Source: a virus. Taken from it: a stretch of DNA of 49,305 nucleotides. The notes beneath the pieces are model-generated. The model did no database searches, was not told where the DNA came from, and was given only the letters and a program-made list of their open reading frames with translations. Location of the stretch: positions 1-49,305 of IMG/VR virus record IMGVR_UViG_3300001351_000015; one strand, written 5' to 3'. The position numbers and the translations under genes were made by a program. Below are positions 33,299-41,063 of the stretch, one piece after another (the first letter of the stretch is position 1; every line of letters begins with the position of its first letter).

Positions 33299-35293
33299 CT
33301 AGTCCTTGATATAAAATGGATTGATCCACCCCTTGCTTTCGATGGGTAAGCCCGTGGCCCATGCTGGTGGAGCTTTCATTATTACTCCCATTTCCTTATA
33401 GCAAGCATCCGCTTCTTCTAACTTACTCATTCTTACAGCCTCATCATGAGTGTGCATGCAAGCTGGGATATTAGAAGATCTCATTCTGTTAAGGATGTTA
33501 CGTAGGATACAGGAAGAGAAGCCTTGAACAATGTGACCTGTGATTGATCCACCCCACACTCTAGTTCTGTACCATCCGGTAGTTCCTTGAGACATGTAAG
33601 TGATCTCTGGGTTTCCGAACTTCCCTTCTTCTACTCGTGCGCCCCAGTAAGTCAGGACTCTGCCACTAGGTAGCCTCAGTCTCAGGTGCTTACCGTCGTG
33701 CATAAACTTGACTGGGTTCGTAGGTGTAGCTACCTTATAGACTTTACCTTTTCTCTGGCAAGCTTTGATAGCTGCATCACCAACAGCAGACCAGAAGGCT
33801 GGTACTTCAGGGAACCATTCTTTATATAGGTGCAAGCAAGTCTCAGCTAGTTCTTTAGATATGGGCCTGCCATAACTCTCACATAAACCCATGAAAGTTT
33901 TAACCCCTACACCATAGCCGGTACTAAGAATCCCTTGCTTGCCCATGAATCTGTCAGAGTTAATCTTGTTGGCGAATATCATATAAGGTTCTTCACCAAT
34001 CCCTTTATCAAAGTCCGTGAAGACACTAAGACCTTTAGCTCCAGCCACCCACAAAACCCCTCGTGCTTCGATTGCGCTAAGGTCACGCTGAACGTAAGTG
34101 TAACCTTCGGGTGCAGCTAAACTAGATCTCACTGAAGAAATCAAACCATCAAAGACCCTGCCATTAGTTAGAGAAGCTACCCTCTCTACACTACCAGACT
34201 TGATTGCTTTCCTCACGTCAGGTAAAATCCACTTGCCATCCTTTCCGGGCTCCGCTATAGACTTCACACCCCTAGGTAAGTTCTGAAGTTGAACACCCAA
34301 GCTAGTCCACCTCCCAGTTCTAGCAGCACCATGGAAACAGTACTGACCTCTGAGCTTTGAGTCATCTGAAGTCTGATGAGCGAATGCATCAAACTTACTG
34401 ACCGAAGCTGAGCCAATCCCTTGAGCCTTAGCTTCAAGAACTTCTCTAACTTCTGGGTCTAGTCCGGGGGTTAGTAGATACTTGGCTACGTGCTCCTTGT
34501 CCGTGCTCTTCATCTCAAGCCCTCGCTGTATTGCAAACTTCTTGATCTGTGCAGGGGACTTGAGGTTGATAGGCATAGACTCTAAGATCCTAGTAGTCTC
34601 TTGCTCTACCATGATGGCAGCTTTCTGTACTAGCTCAGTGTCAACGTGCATACCCTCTTGATTGATCCTTAAAGTCTCTTGATAGTTCTCCACCTCTTCA
34701 TCAGAGAAAGGAGTACATAATTCTAAGAGCTCAGCTTCTGCATAGATGTCACCATCACAGTATGTTACCAATCTTTCAAACATCTCGACCGAGTAAGGAA
34801 ACTCACCTGTCCTCTTATCAGGTTTGCACATCTTAAGCATAAGCCTATGACCTTCATCATCCTTGGGGGATTTCAAAGGCACAGCTTTAGATACTTTCTC
34901 TAAGCCTCCGGGTAATCCGTTAGCTAAGCCTAAAGCTTTGAGGCAGTAAACTTGTTCAGGTTCCACGGGATCCATACCCCATAACCTAGTCATAGTTTGA
35001 TTGGTCATGTTCACTTCAAACTCTGCGTTGTAAGCAAATAGAAATTCGTCTTCTCTTATTCCGAACTTATCTTTATCAAATTCCTCAAAGGTATCGAACC
35101 TCCATACTCTCTTAGATTCTAGATCTACTTTAAATTTATTCTTGTCTTCGTCGAAGTAAACATCTACCATAGCAAAGCACATAACTTCGGTAGATGAATG
35201 ACGGGCATAGTTGTAACTACCAGCTAGCCCTAGGTCTACTGTTGATCGTGTTTCATAATCAAGTAGTACGCCAATACGTTTCTGGTTTTCCAT
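33299..35293 (-). CDS. family A DNA polymerase with 3'-5' exonuclease
   Basis: The replicative polymerase of the phage. From the ATG at 35293 it has 664 residues; an upstream in-frame start reaching 35392 would add a non-conserved extension inside the resolvase gene. The exonuclease shows D12 and E14 (LLDYETRS), NAEFE and the Exo III motif YCDGD. The polymerase shows motif A RDLSAIEAR, motif B around RFMGKQGILSTGYG and motif C HTHDEA. Length is typical for phage polymerases lacking the 5' nuclease domain. It overlaps the upstream resolvase gene by 35 bases. GGAAG lies before the ATG. Confidence 0.92.
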   Translation of the reverse strand: MENQKRIGVLLDYETRSTVDLGLAGSYNYARHSSTEVMCFAMVDVYFDEDKNKFKVDLESKRVWRFDTFEEFDKDKFGIREDEFLFAYNAEFEVNMTNQTMTRLWGMDPVEPEQVYCLKALGLANGLPGGLEKVSKAVPLKSPKDDEGHRLMLKMCKPDKRTGEFPYSVEMFERLVTYCDGDIYAEAELLELCTPFSDEEVENYQETLRINQEGMHVDTELVQKAAIMVEQETTRILESMPINLKSPAQIKKFAIQRGLEMKSTDKEHVAKYLLTPGLDPEVREVLEAKAQGIGSASVSKFDAFAHQTSDDSKLRGQYCFHGAARTGRWTSLGVQLQNLPRGVKSIAEPGKDGKWILPDVRKAIKSGSVERVASLTNGRVFDGLISSVRSSLAAPEGYTYVQRDLSAIEARGVLWVAGAKGLSVFTDFDKGIGEEPYMIFANKINSDRFMGKQGILSTGYGVGVKTFMGLCESYGRPISKELAETCLHLYKEWFPEVPAFWSAVGDAAIKACQRKGKVYKVATPTNPVKFMHDGKHLRLRLPSGRVLTYWGARVEEGKFGNPEITYMSQGTTGWYRTRVWGGSITGHIVQGFSSCILRNILNRMRSSNIPACMHTHDEAVRMSKLEEADACYKEMGVIMKAPPAWATGLPIESKGWINPFYIKD

Positions 35294-35732
35294 AATGTTC
35301 TTCCATAATATAAACACAAACAGCAAGTGAATCCCACATGTGTTTGTAAATCTTGTAAAGTGGATTACCTTTCTTTGTCGCTTCCTTGCCACCCCATCTA
35401 TCTATTAGGGCTGCTCTGGTTGCTGACTTAGGTAGGTTCCTTTTTCCACACAGATGGTGTATAATCTGTGGTCTTGTCTGTTCATAAAGTTTGGCTTCCG
35501 GTAGCATAACTGCCGAAAGCCTACCGCATTCGTGACCTGTTCTAAGAACGTCCTCGCCTACGGCATTACCATAGCAGGCTACCCATTCATAGCCTAGTAC
35601 ATCATACTCCTCCCATCTTACTATATCTTCAATAACTTTATTATCATCCCATATGTTCATGATAGGTTTGTTATCTTCGATGATGGTTAGTGCTGACTTC
35701 CTAGGTCCGGGGTCTATGCCTGCTATGATCAT
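35259..35732 (-). CDS. RuvC-like Holliday junction resolvase
   Basis: A 157-residue RNase H-fold nuclease, from the ATG at 35732 that overlaps the upstream stop (TAATG). The first strand AGIDPGPRKSALTI carries the catalytic D7, the YGNAVGEDVLRTG segment supplies a glutamate, and the C-terminal helix HMWDSLAVCVYIM provides the last catalytic aspartate. These are the features of phage RuvC-like enzymes that cut branched DNA before packaging or during recombination. The neighbouring polymerase and helicases agree with this. Confidence 0.75.
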   Translation of the reverse strand: MIIAGIDPGPRKSALTIIEDNKPIMNIWDDNKVIEDIVRWEEYDVLGYEWVACYGNAVGEDVLRTGHECGRLSAVMLPEAKLYEQTRPQIIHHLCGKRNLPKSATRAALIDRWGGKEATKKGNPLYKIYKHMWDSLAVCVYIMEEHYGKPETYWRTT

Positions 35733-36049
35733 TATAACTGCTTCCAAATAGATGGTGTTGCAATACTTAGTACATCAGCCTTCCAGCCAATAGAATTTAC
35801 TACGCTGTTTTCTACTTGTAGGCCAGTCTTAAATATAATCCTTGGTTCACTCAGATTATACAGCTCTTTACCTTTCATAAAAGAATCCATGATCCAGCTA
35901 GCTGCTATATCTACTTCGGGTCTGGTTAGTATATGGGTTTGATACTTGGTAGTGTCCAGCATACAAGACTTTAAGTATAGCATCTCTATCCTAGAGAAGT
36001 GACAGTGTTGATTTAAATAACAGAAATCACCATGTGTTGTAGCAGTCAT
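35732..36049 (-). CDS. hypothetical protein, 105 aa
   Basis: The family is not recognised. The N-terminal third is rich in His, Cys and aromatic residues (HGDFCYLNQHCHF), which could bind a metal. The rest is a mixed alpha/beta domain ending TPSIWKQL. The start overlaps the stop of the 58-residue gene (ATGA) and the stop overlaps the resolvase start (TAATG), so it is part of a tightly coupled unit. Confidence 0.55.
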   Translation of the reverse strand: MTATTHGDFCYLNQHCHFSRIEMLYLKSCMLDTTKYQTHILTRPEVDIAASWIMDSFMKGKELYNLSEPRIIFKTGLQVENSVVNSIGWKADVLSIATPSIWKQL

Positions 36050-36222
36050 GCTTTCATCCTCTCAATAAATTTATTCAACTCATCAACCATCTGATTAGCA
36101 TGCTTCAAGTCTGCTATTCTAAATGATACAGTTTGGTTTGTCCCATTTGTTCTTGAAGATAAGTATGCTTTGTGTGTAAATCCTACCTCTTCTACATACA
36201 CTTCTACTATCTCGTCGCTCAT
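36046..36222 (-). CDS. small hypothetical protein, 58 aa
   Basis: A short gene that is easy to miss. It starts with ATG at 36222, overlapping the upstream stop (TGATG), and ends with TGA overlapping the next start (ATGA). The protein is acidic at the N-terminus (MSDEIVEVYVEEVG), has a central beta pair and a C-terminal amphipathic helix (DLKHANQMVDELNKFIERM), which looks like a real folded protein. It fills an otherwise empty 172-base gap in a coupled operon. Function unknown. Confidence 0.7.
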   Translation of the reverse strand: MSDEIVEVYVEEVGFTHKAYLSSRTNGTNQTVSFRIADLKHANQMVDELNKFIERMKA

Positions 36223-36434
36223 CACTTAGCCTCTACTCTAAGCTCAGAAAAGAAAGCATCTATCACTGTAGCTTCTGGTGAGTCAGCAGACTTAAACTTA
36301 TTATAAGTCCTAGCCTCGAAGTAGCACTGAACTAATGATATCATGAATATAATAAAAACGAAAAAACCGAATGCAAGTGCTAGCCCTATAAGCGCACCAT
36401 ATTCTTTATCTAACTTCTTTATAAACTCTTTCAT
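36222..36434 (-). CDS. small single-pass membrane protein, 70 aa
   Basis: A basic N-terminus (MKEFIKKLDKEYG) is followed by one hydrophobic helix at about 14-37 (ALIGLALAFGFFVFIIFMIS) and a polar C-terminal tail with an acidic end. The start overlaps the upstream stop (ATGA). Small membrane proteins in early phage regions may interfere with host membranes or exclude other phages; nothing in this sequence specifies which. Confidence 0.6.
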   Translation of the reverse strand: MKEFIKKLDKEYGALIGLALAFGFFVFIIFMISLVQCYFEARTYNKFKSADSPEATVIDAFFSELRVEAK

Positions 36435-36916
36435 TTCTCTGCCCTTATCTTATAAGCCATGCGATACATCATCCTAACAATAGCGTGAGCTAATGGGTGA
36501 CAGTGAGACTCTTCATCTTCTGTATTACTATCAAAGTAATGACGAAGTATTGATTTGTCATTGTTCTTTAAGAACACAGGTGCATGCTCTGTACCTATAT
36601 CCTTAGCCCAATTGTTAACACCGTACTTATCAGCACCTAACTCTACTACCTTATAGACCTGCTCCATTACATCAGCTAGTTCTACTAGTACTAGTCCGGG
36701 GCCAAGCTTGTCTTCACCAAAGTTATTAGACTGAGGGCCATCTTGTTCATTCTCTTCAAGGATAGCATCGACTGCTTCAATAACCTCCTCTTCTCTTGCG
36801 TGGGTTCTAGCTCCACACTCTTCACATATAATTAATCCCGTGTCTTCTTCAGGTTCGAGCCACCTATGCTCACCTGATTCTGATACACTGCATGGGTTGT
36901 TTGCTTCTATATCCAT
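36431..36916 (-). CDS. DUF5664-type (MazG-like) protein with an N-terminal zinc ribbon
   Basis: A 161-residue protein. Residues about 10-42 include the pair CEEC with a preceding cysteine and EHRW, resembling a zinc ribbon. The C-terminal part fits the dATP/dGTP-diphosphohydrolase-like DUF5664 family: ELGADKYGVNNWAKDI, then SILRHYFDSNTEDEES, then HPLAHAIVRMMYRM, which carry the usual Asn-Trp, Arg-His and His-x2-His positions. Members occur in many phages; some hydrolyse purine dNTPs. A nucleotide-pool role would suit the replication operon. The start overlaps the stop before it (TAATG). Confidence 0.6.
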   Translation of the reverse strand: MDIEANNPCSVSESGEHRWLEPEEDTGLIICEECGARTHAREEEVIEAVDAILEENEQDGPQSNNFGEDKLGPGLVLVELADVMEQVYKVVELGADKYGVNNWAKDIGTEHAPVFLKNNDKSILRHYFDSNTEDEESHCHPLAHAIVRMMYRMAYKIRAEK

Positions 36917-37128
36917 TAATCTCTTCCTCTCTCTATAAGTCCGGGTACTTTACAAATATACTCAGCTCTAGCACCTACTGATTGCTGAGTTCCTATACAT
37001 GAGGCACATATCCTGTCACCCCTATGTTGTGATATTCTCATAACCCCACACTTGGGGCATGATCTTTTCTTTTTCTTTTCAACTGGTCTCACCAGTGAAT
37101 AGAAGTAAGCGTCGTGGTCATGTTGCAT
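36916..37128 (-). CDS. small zinc-finger protein, 70 aa
   Basis: A C-x2-C...C-x2-C zinc site (CPKCG and CASC, about 24 and 41) sits in a basic protein with a KKKKR run before it, suggesting nucleic-acid binding. The start is the ATG at 37128, chosen because AAGGAG lies directly before it at 37135-37140; an in-frame upstream ATG at 37164 lacks such a site. The stop overlaps the next start (TAATG). Specific function unknown. Confidence 0.65.
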   Translation of the reverse strand: MQHDHDAYFYSLVRPVEKKKKRSCPKCGVMRISQHRGDRICASCIGTQQSVGARAEYICKVPGLIERGRD

Positions 37129-37156
37129 TGTTATCTCCTTCTTGATATCTTGTATC

Positions 37157-37306
37157 TTATTCAAACTTCCTTATGCGCCACCCTAAATAGAAAGCAACTG
37201 CACATCCAAAAGACTTTATCATGAATAGAACATATGCAGGCAGCTCATGTTCTACATTGATAAACTTTATTTTAAAAAACATTAGGTCTAGTGTGTACTC
37301 AGTCAC
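37157..37306 (-). CDS. very small membrane-associated protein, 49 aa, GTG start
   Basis: A gene too short to be found easily. Its GTG start at 37306 overlaps the upstream stop (GTGA) and is preceded by a strong GAAGGAGG seven bases away. The protein begins MTEYTLDLMFFKIKF and has a hydrophobic segment PAYVLFMIKSFGCAVAFYLG (about 24-42) with a basic end (WRIRKFE), so a single membrane helix is likely. Function unknown. Confidence 0.6.
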   Translation of the reverse strand: MTEYTLDLMFFKIKFINVEHELPAYVLFMIKSFGCAVAFYLGWRIRKFE

Positions 37307-37707
37307 GCTATCCCCTCCTTCTCCATGAATGCTTCTCTCGCCAAGTAAGCATCATACTCTTCTTTATGAGAACTGATCCATACTTGTTTACCATGCAGGT
37401 ATGCAGTAGCTTGCCACCTACCTTTCTTTAAGTACACACCATCATGATTGCTAGTCTTCTCAAACGTCTTACCTTCAAACAACTTCTGATATAAACGCTC
37501 AACACTAAACTGTTTCTGCTTACCATCTCTGTTAAGGTTGACGTAAGGGAATCCATGTTTCTTCTTGAACTGGTTAAGTATCTTACCTTGCCTATAAACT
37601 TGGTTACCCCATAGCTTAACGTAACGAGGCAGGCTTTTAACCTGCTTGTCACTAGACAGTTGGTACATCCCTTCATAGTCGGGTATGTCTATCCACTTAA
37701 CTTTCAT
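37303..37707 (-). CDS. NUMOD4/AP2-type protein lacking an HNH core
   Basis: A 134-residue protein. The start WIDIPDYEGMYQLSSDKQVK is a clear NUMOD4 motif, the DNA-reading module of many phage HNH homing endonucleases. The C-terminal half (GVYLKKGRWQATAYLHGKQV...) resembles an AP2 DNA-binding module. The stretch between them, where the HNH catalytic residues (HxxxN...H) should lie, is short and has only NHDGV, so cleavage activity is doubtful. It could be a remnant or a repurposed DNA-binding protein. It overlaps the preceding gene by 11 bases. Confidence 0.6.
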   Translation of the reverse strand: MKVKWIDIPDYEGMYQLSSDKQVKSLPRYVKLWGNQVYRQGKILNQFKKKHGFPYVNLNRDGKQKQFSVERLYQKLFEGKTFEKTSNHDGVYLKKGRWQATAYLHGKQVWISSHKEEYDAYLAREAFMEKEGIA

Positions 37708-38035
37708 TTAACTCTCTGTACCTAGCTAGTGCTTTCTCTATACCCTGTCTGATGCCATTATATAAATTAGAATAAAGTAATCCTCTATCATTTATACTGT
37801 AAACATCATAAACCTCTGCATTCATAAAGTAAACTACCTTGTTAATAGGTGAGTTCGTATCAATAAGTATGGATGTTATATAGTCAGGGTTAAACAACTC
37901 ACCTCTTCTGTAACCTATCGAGAATATCATCCCGTCTTTTTCAAACTCATTCCCTATATTTTTATTTATACTATCAAGCGTTTTCTCTAAACACTTCATA
38001 GAATCTTCTAATCTTTTTTCTGTATCGTCTTCCAT
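37697..38035 (-). CDS. hypothetical protein, 112 aa
   Basis: The first 35 residues form a charged helix (EKRLEDSMKCLEKTLDSI), followed by a beta-rich domain with SIGYRRGELFNPDYI and KVVYFMNAEVYDVYS and a final helix. No family is recognised and no metal or nucleotide motif is visible. It is coupled to both neighbours (TAATG upstream, an 11-base overlap downstream). Confidence 0.5.
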   Translation of the reverse strand: MEDDTEKRLEDSMKCLEKTLDSINKNIGNEFEKDGMIFSIGYRRGELFNPDYITSILIDTNSPINKVVYFMNAEVYDVYSINDRGLLYSNLYNGIRQGIEKALARYRELNES

Positions 38036-38214
38036 TATCTTACGTCTAACTCCTTGATCAATCCGTTTAGTGATTCAGTATGGTCTCGCTTAGCTTTGAT
38101 TAATGCGAACCTAATATTTGATTTGTCATATTCTGATAGCTCACCCTTACCTATTGGTTCAGCCACCCTTAGAATATCATGACATAATGTTCTTACCTTT
38201 GCTACGTTACTCAT
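38035..38214 (-). CDS. small helical protein, 59 aa
   Basis: From the ATG at 38214, which overlaps the upstream stop by eight bases; an in-frame start at 38289 would lie wholly inside the upstream gene. The protein is basic and helical (NIRFALIKAKRDHTESLNGLIKEL), without a recognised family. The stop overlaps the next gene (TAATG). Confidence 0.5.
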   Translation of the reverse strand: MSNVAKVRTLCHDILRVAEPIGKGELSEYDKSNIRFALIKAKRDHTESLNGLIKELDVR

Positions 38215-38521
38215 CTTCGCCCATCCTAAAACTTGTGTTAAATTCTTCCCACTGCTGGTGGTACTCTTCATATTCCTCATCGGTTTCAAAACATCTTACC
38301 TCACCATCTTCGATGACACCCTTAGCTTTAGTTATAAAAGAATCTAATACAGCATCAGCTAGTGCTACTGCTTTGATCTCTATATTATCTCTTAGGTATT
38401 CGATGTAGGATGTTTTTAATTCTTCAAGCATTGCAACCACACCTGCTTTGTGTGCAGTCACTGCTTCTGTTACGTGCTCCTTGATGAGTTGTTTAACCTC
38501 ATCACTATCTTCTTCGCTCAT
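38207..38521 (-). CDS. acidic helical protein, 104 aa
   Basis: Starting at the ATG at 38521; a longer frame to 38545 would begin inside the terminator stem at 38540-38565. The protein is mainly helical (VKQLIKEHVTEAVTAHKAGVV) and strongly acidic toward its end (DEEYEEYHQQWEEF). The family is not recognised. It is the first gene after the terminator behind the ssDNA-binding protein gene, so its expression depends on readthrough or a nearby promoter. Confidence 0.5.
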   Translation of the reverse strand: MSEEDSDEVKQLIKEHVTEAVTAHKAGVVAMLEELKTSYIEYLRDNIEIKAVALADAVLDSFITKAKGVIEDGEVRCFETDEEYEEYHQQWEEFNTSFRMGEDE

Positions 38522-38536
38522 ATAGTTTACCGTATA

Positions 38537-38570
38537 ATAAAACACCCTACCGAAGCAGGGTGTTTAATGT
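38537..38570 (-). terminator. terminator behind the ssDNA-binding protein gene
   Basis: 38540-38548 (AAACACCCT) pairs with 38557-38565 (AGGGTGTTT) around an eight-base centre, giving nine perfect pairs, with the T-rich end on the - strand. It lies 25 bases after the stop of the DUF2815 gene (ending at 38590) and just before the start at 38521. It would separate the replication genes from the downstream small genes and the polymerase, at least partly. Confidence 0.8.
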
Positions 38571-38589
38571 TAAGAATTAATTAGTTAGC

Positions 38590-39210
38590 CTAGAAGCCGT
38601 CATCGCTTTCAGCTGCATCTTGACTACCTGCATACTGATCGTCGAAGTCGTCACCACCGCCACCACCGAAACGCTCACCGTCCTTGACGAACTGCATTGC
38701 ATTGAGATAGATAGTAATCCCTTTGATCATTACCTCTTCCTCTCTGCGCTCACCGTTCTCAACTATGGTTTGATTCTCTGTCTTTTCATATACTCCCGGT
38801 GTTAGGTTAGCTCTCACTACACAACCACCATAAAATACAGAGCCTTCGATGTCAACTTTGTTAACGTCCTTAAGTCTTGGCTTCTGAGTAGACTTAGCTG
38901 TGATGTGGTAGTTACCTGCTTCATAACCACCATATCCTTTAGCTGCGTATTTGTCAGAAGGTTTCCAAGGATACTTAATATCCTTTGTGCTATCAGTACC
39001 GAAGTACTCCTTAGCTAATTTCTTACAGCCTGCTATAAGAGATTGCATGTTAGGATCTTTCGGGTCACCAAATAATAAGTCTGCTTTATACTTATCATCT
39101 GAGTACTGACCTCCAGAGTCTGGTGTATCTAAGTGAGAGAAGCTAAGTCTAGCCTCGCCTGTAATTAAACGGTCACCATATCTGTTTTTCTTGTCTGCTT
39201 TTTTAGCCAT
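38590..39210 (-). CDS. DUF2815-type single-stranded DNA-binding protein
   Basis: A 206-residue protein of the DUF2815 family, whose members act as phage ssDNA-binding proteins. Marks are GEARLSFSHLDTPDSGGQYSDD near the start, WKPSDKYAAKGYGGYEAGNY, PGVYEKTENQT, and IKGITIYLNAMQFVKDGERFGGG. The C-terminus is acidic and glycine-rich and ends DDGF, the kind of acidic tail ending in phenylalanine by which SSB proteins contact partners. AAGGA precedes the ATG. It lies next to the DUF2800 nuclease gene and helicases, as is typical for this family. Confidence 0.8.
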   Translation of the reverse strand: MAKKADKKNRYGDRLITGEARLSFSHLDTPDSGGQYSDDKYKADLLFGDPKDPNMQSLIAGCKKLAKEYFGTDSTKDIKYPWKPSDKYAAKGYGGYEAGNYHITAKSTQKPRLKDVNKVDIEGSVFYGGCVVRANLTPGVYEKTENQTIVENGERREEEVMIKGITIYLNAMQFVKDGERFGGGGGDDFDDQYAGSQDAAESDDGF

Positions 39211-39219
39211 GTTGATTCC

Positions 39220-40455
39220 TTAAAAATCGTTGTTGCTTGGATTGTTAGATGTGCTATACTCATCATCAAAGTCACCGTCATTTGATGATGATACTTCTGA
39301 CCTTGGATCACTCTCGTCTACTAGTACTATAGCTGGTACTCCAGACATGATCATAGGCTGGATAAGATTCTTATGCTTACCCATTTTCTTTTCAAGTTGG
39401 TTCGGGGTTATTAACTTCCGTGTTGTCTTGAAGATGTCATCTTCCTTTACTCCTGCTTTCAGTGCGGTAGATACTACCATCTCTTCACTGAAGGAGCCTG
39501 ACCAGCTTCGGTTAGATTTCCTACCCTCCACCAACTTAGTACCCGGAACTGCGTTACCGTCCTGAGCTTTAGCGTAGGCATTCTTACATACCTCATCTAA
39601 GAACTCAACGATCTTCTTCTTGTTCCTCACAATATCTTGTATCACCACCTCGTCTAGCTTATTGATTGGCTTTACAGATTTCATTGACTCACCATCCTTA
39701 GCACACGGCAGTGCATCGAATAGCTGGTCACCTAATACTGGGCACTGATGCTTGTTCGGGCAGAACTTACACCAGCTTCCATCATGATAATCATCTTTAG
39801 TTAAATCTTCAGGTTCGTAACTGTTGACTAACTCTACTGTATTAATAATTTCTGCCTTATGGTCTTTGAGTTCTGACACTGACCAAGTGTGTTCCTTAAT
39901 ATAATCTCCATCCATACTGTTAGGCTGAACACATACAGTTACTACTGACTTTAATCCTTTGAACTGACTGAGCATAGGGACACCGTAAGTAGGGAACTGC
40001 AAGCTATCACCACCAACAGGCATGATACCATTCTTATAATCAATTATGTAAAGAGTGTTGAAGTCAGGGTCATAACCTACACAGTCAATATATCCTGTCG
40101 TCTTCTCTCCATTAGCGTTAGGTATCCAAGGCATAGATACTTTGCGCTCTACTTCTAAGTGTGATAGGCCAAGACCTAACACATAATCTACATACATCTC
40201 TACTGCTTCGACCATATCTTCGTCGAACTCTATGTCGATACCTTCACCTTCACATGGCTTAGTACCTACAAAGTCTTTAACCTTGTCACCATTCATGATA
40301 CATAACTCACCTACCTTGTGAGCTACAGTACCTTTGTCAGCGTGAAAGGTACTACCACCTGATGGTTCATGCTGGGCTGCCACAACGGAAGCCCAACAGT
40401 TAAGGTATCTATCAGCATTGGATGCCCTGAACTTAGTACCAAGAGTCTTAGCCAT
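39220..40455 (-). CDS. DUF2800 nuclease with Fe-S cluster, RecB/Cas4-like
   Basis: A 411-residue PD-(D/E)xK exonuclease-type protein. The start shows the NADRYLNCWAS...KGTVAHKVGE pattern of this family. The nuclease core has TGYIDCVGYD followed by LYIIDYKNG, with the D-x-K catalytic pair. Cysteines C20 and C229, C232 and C238 (WCKFCPNKHQC) match the four-cysteine Fe-S 'staple' of RecB/AddB/Cas4 nucleases. The C-terminal 30 residues are acidic and asparagine-rich, ending NNDF. DUF2800 genes regularly sit with DUF2815 genes, and a recombination or DNA-processing role is accepted. Confidence 0.8.
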   Translation of the reverse strand: MAKTLGTKFRASNADRYLNCWASVVAAQHEPSGGSTFHADKGTVAHKVGELCIMNGDKVKDFVGTKPCEGEGIDIEFDEDMVEAVEMYVDYVLGLGLSHLEVERKVSMPWIPNANGEKTTGYIDCVGYDPDFNTLYIIDYKNGIMPVGGDSLQFPTYGVPMLSQFKGLKSVVTVCVQPNSMDGDYIKEHTWSVSELKDHKAEIINTVELVNSYEPEDLTKDDYHDGSWCKFCPNKHQCPVLGDQLFDALPCAKDGESMKSVKPINKLDEVVIQDIVRNKKKIVEFLDEVCKNAYAKAQDGNAVPGTKLVEGRKSNRSWSGSFSEEMVVSTALKAGVKEDDIFKTTRKLITPNQLEKKMGKHKNLIQPMIMSGVPAIVLVDESDPRSEVSSSNDGDFDDEYSTSNNPSNNDF

Positions 40456-40459
40456 GGTA

Positions 40460-41044
40460 CTACTCTAATGCCATGATAGCAGAGTAAGCTTTAGGGTAAT
40501 CCTCGATAGCAACTTCGTCTGCCTTAGCTGCACCTGTTGCTTCGGTTAATGCTTCCTTAAGTTTGTTACGTGCATCAGTAGACCCACCTAACTCACCAAA
40601 TCTTTTAGTCATTAAGTCTCTGAGTTCTGGTGCTGATGTGATCGGGCATTCTTCTACTGCCTCGGTTGCTTCAGCACTTCCATCACTGTCTGCCTCTGCG
40701 TCGATGGCGGTGTCGCTTGTATCCCCTGCCGTGCTATTGCTTTCATCAGCTTTTGTTGCATCCTCATCGCTTGCTGTAGTTGGCTCTGGTTCTGGGGCAG
40801 GCTTAGGCTTAGCCTTTGACTTGCGCTTAGCTTTTGGTTTGACTTCGGGATCCTCCTTAACTTCTTCTTTCTCTTCTTTAGGAGTCTCAGGTGTCGGTGC
40901 TTGGTGCGCTACATCTGGTGTGTAACTTTGTGATGTTTCTTTCATCACCCACTCAGCATATTTAAGTTTGCCGTATGCTTCACCCACTGCTTTAGTGGCT
41001 TCTTCCATGGCTTTGTTTCTTTCTTCTGTTGTGTTGAATTTCAT
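40460..41044 (-). CDS. acidic linker protein with C-terminal helical domain, 194 aa
   Basis: From the ATG at 41044; an in-frame TTG lies five codons upstream. An N-terminal helix (about 1-35) is followed by a basic KAKRKSKAKPKPAPEP stretch (about 65-85), then a long acidic, serine/alanine-rich region, and a compact C-terminal domain (about 135-194, SAPELRDLMTKRFGELG ... IEDYPKAYSAIMALE). Such a C-terminal helical domain is found in several phage proteins encoded beside replication genes. The unstructured linker suggests a bridging protein, perhaps for the nuclease and helicase. Function unproven. Confidence 0.55.
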   Translation of the reverse strand: MKFNTTEERNKAMEEATKAVGEAYGKLKYAEWVMKETSQSYTPDVAHQAPTPETPKEEKEEVKEDPEVKPKAKRKSKAKPKPAPEPEPTTASDEDATKADESNSTAGDTSDTAIDAEADSDGSAEATEAVEECPITSAPELRDLMTKRFGELGGSTDARNKLKEALTEATGAAKADEVAIEDYPKAYSAIMALE

Positions 41045-41063
41045 AATATTAATTTCCAAAGGG

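Noticed and set aside
35294-35392. N-terminal extension of the DNA polymerase.
   Set aside because: The extra 33 residues lie within the resolvase gene, lack polymerase features, and the ATG at 35293 has its own ribosome binding site.
40563-40925. A 120-codon + strand frame opposite the acidic linker gene.
   Set aside because: Its serine/valine/leucine composition is the mirror of the repetitive glutamate/alanine/lysine codons of the real - strand gene, and it has no start signals.
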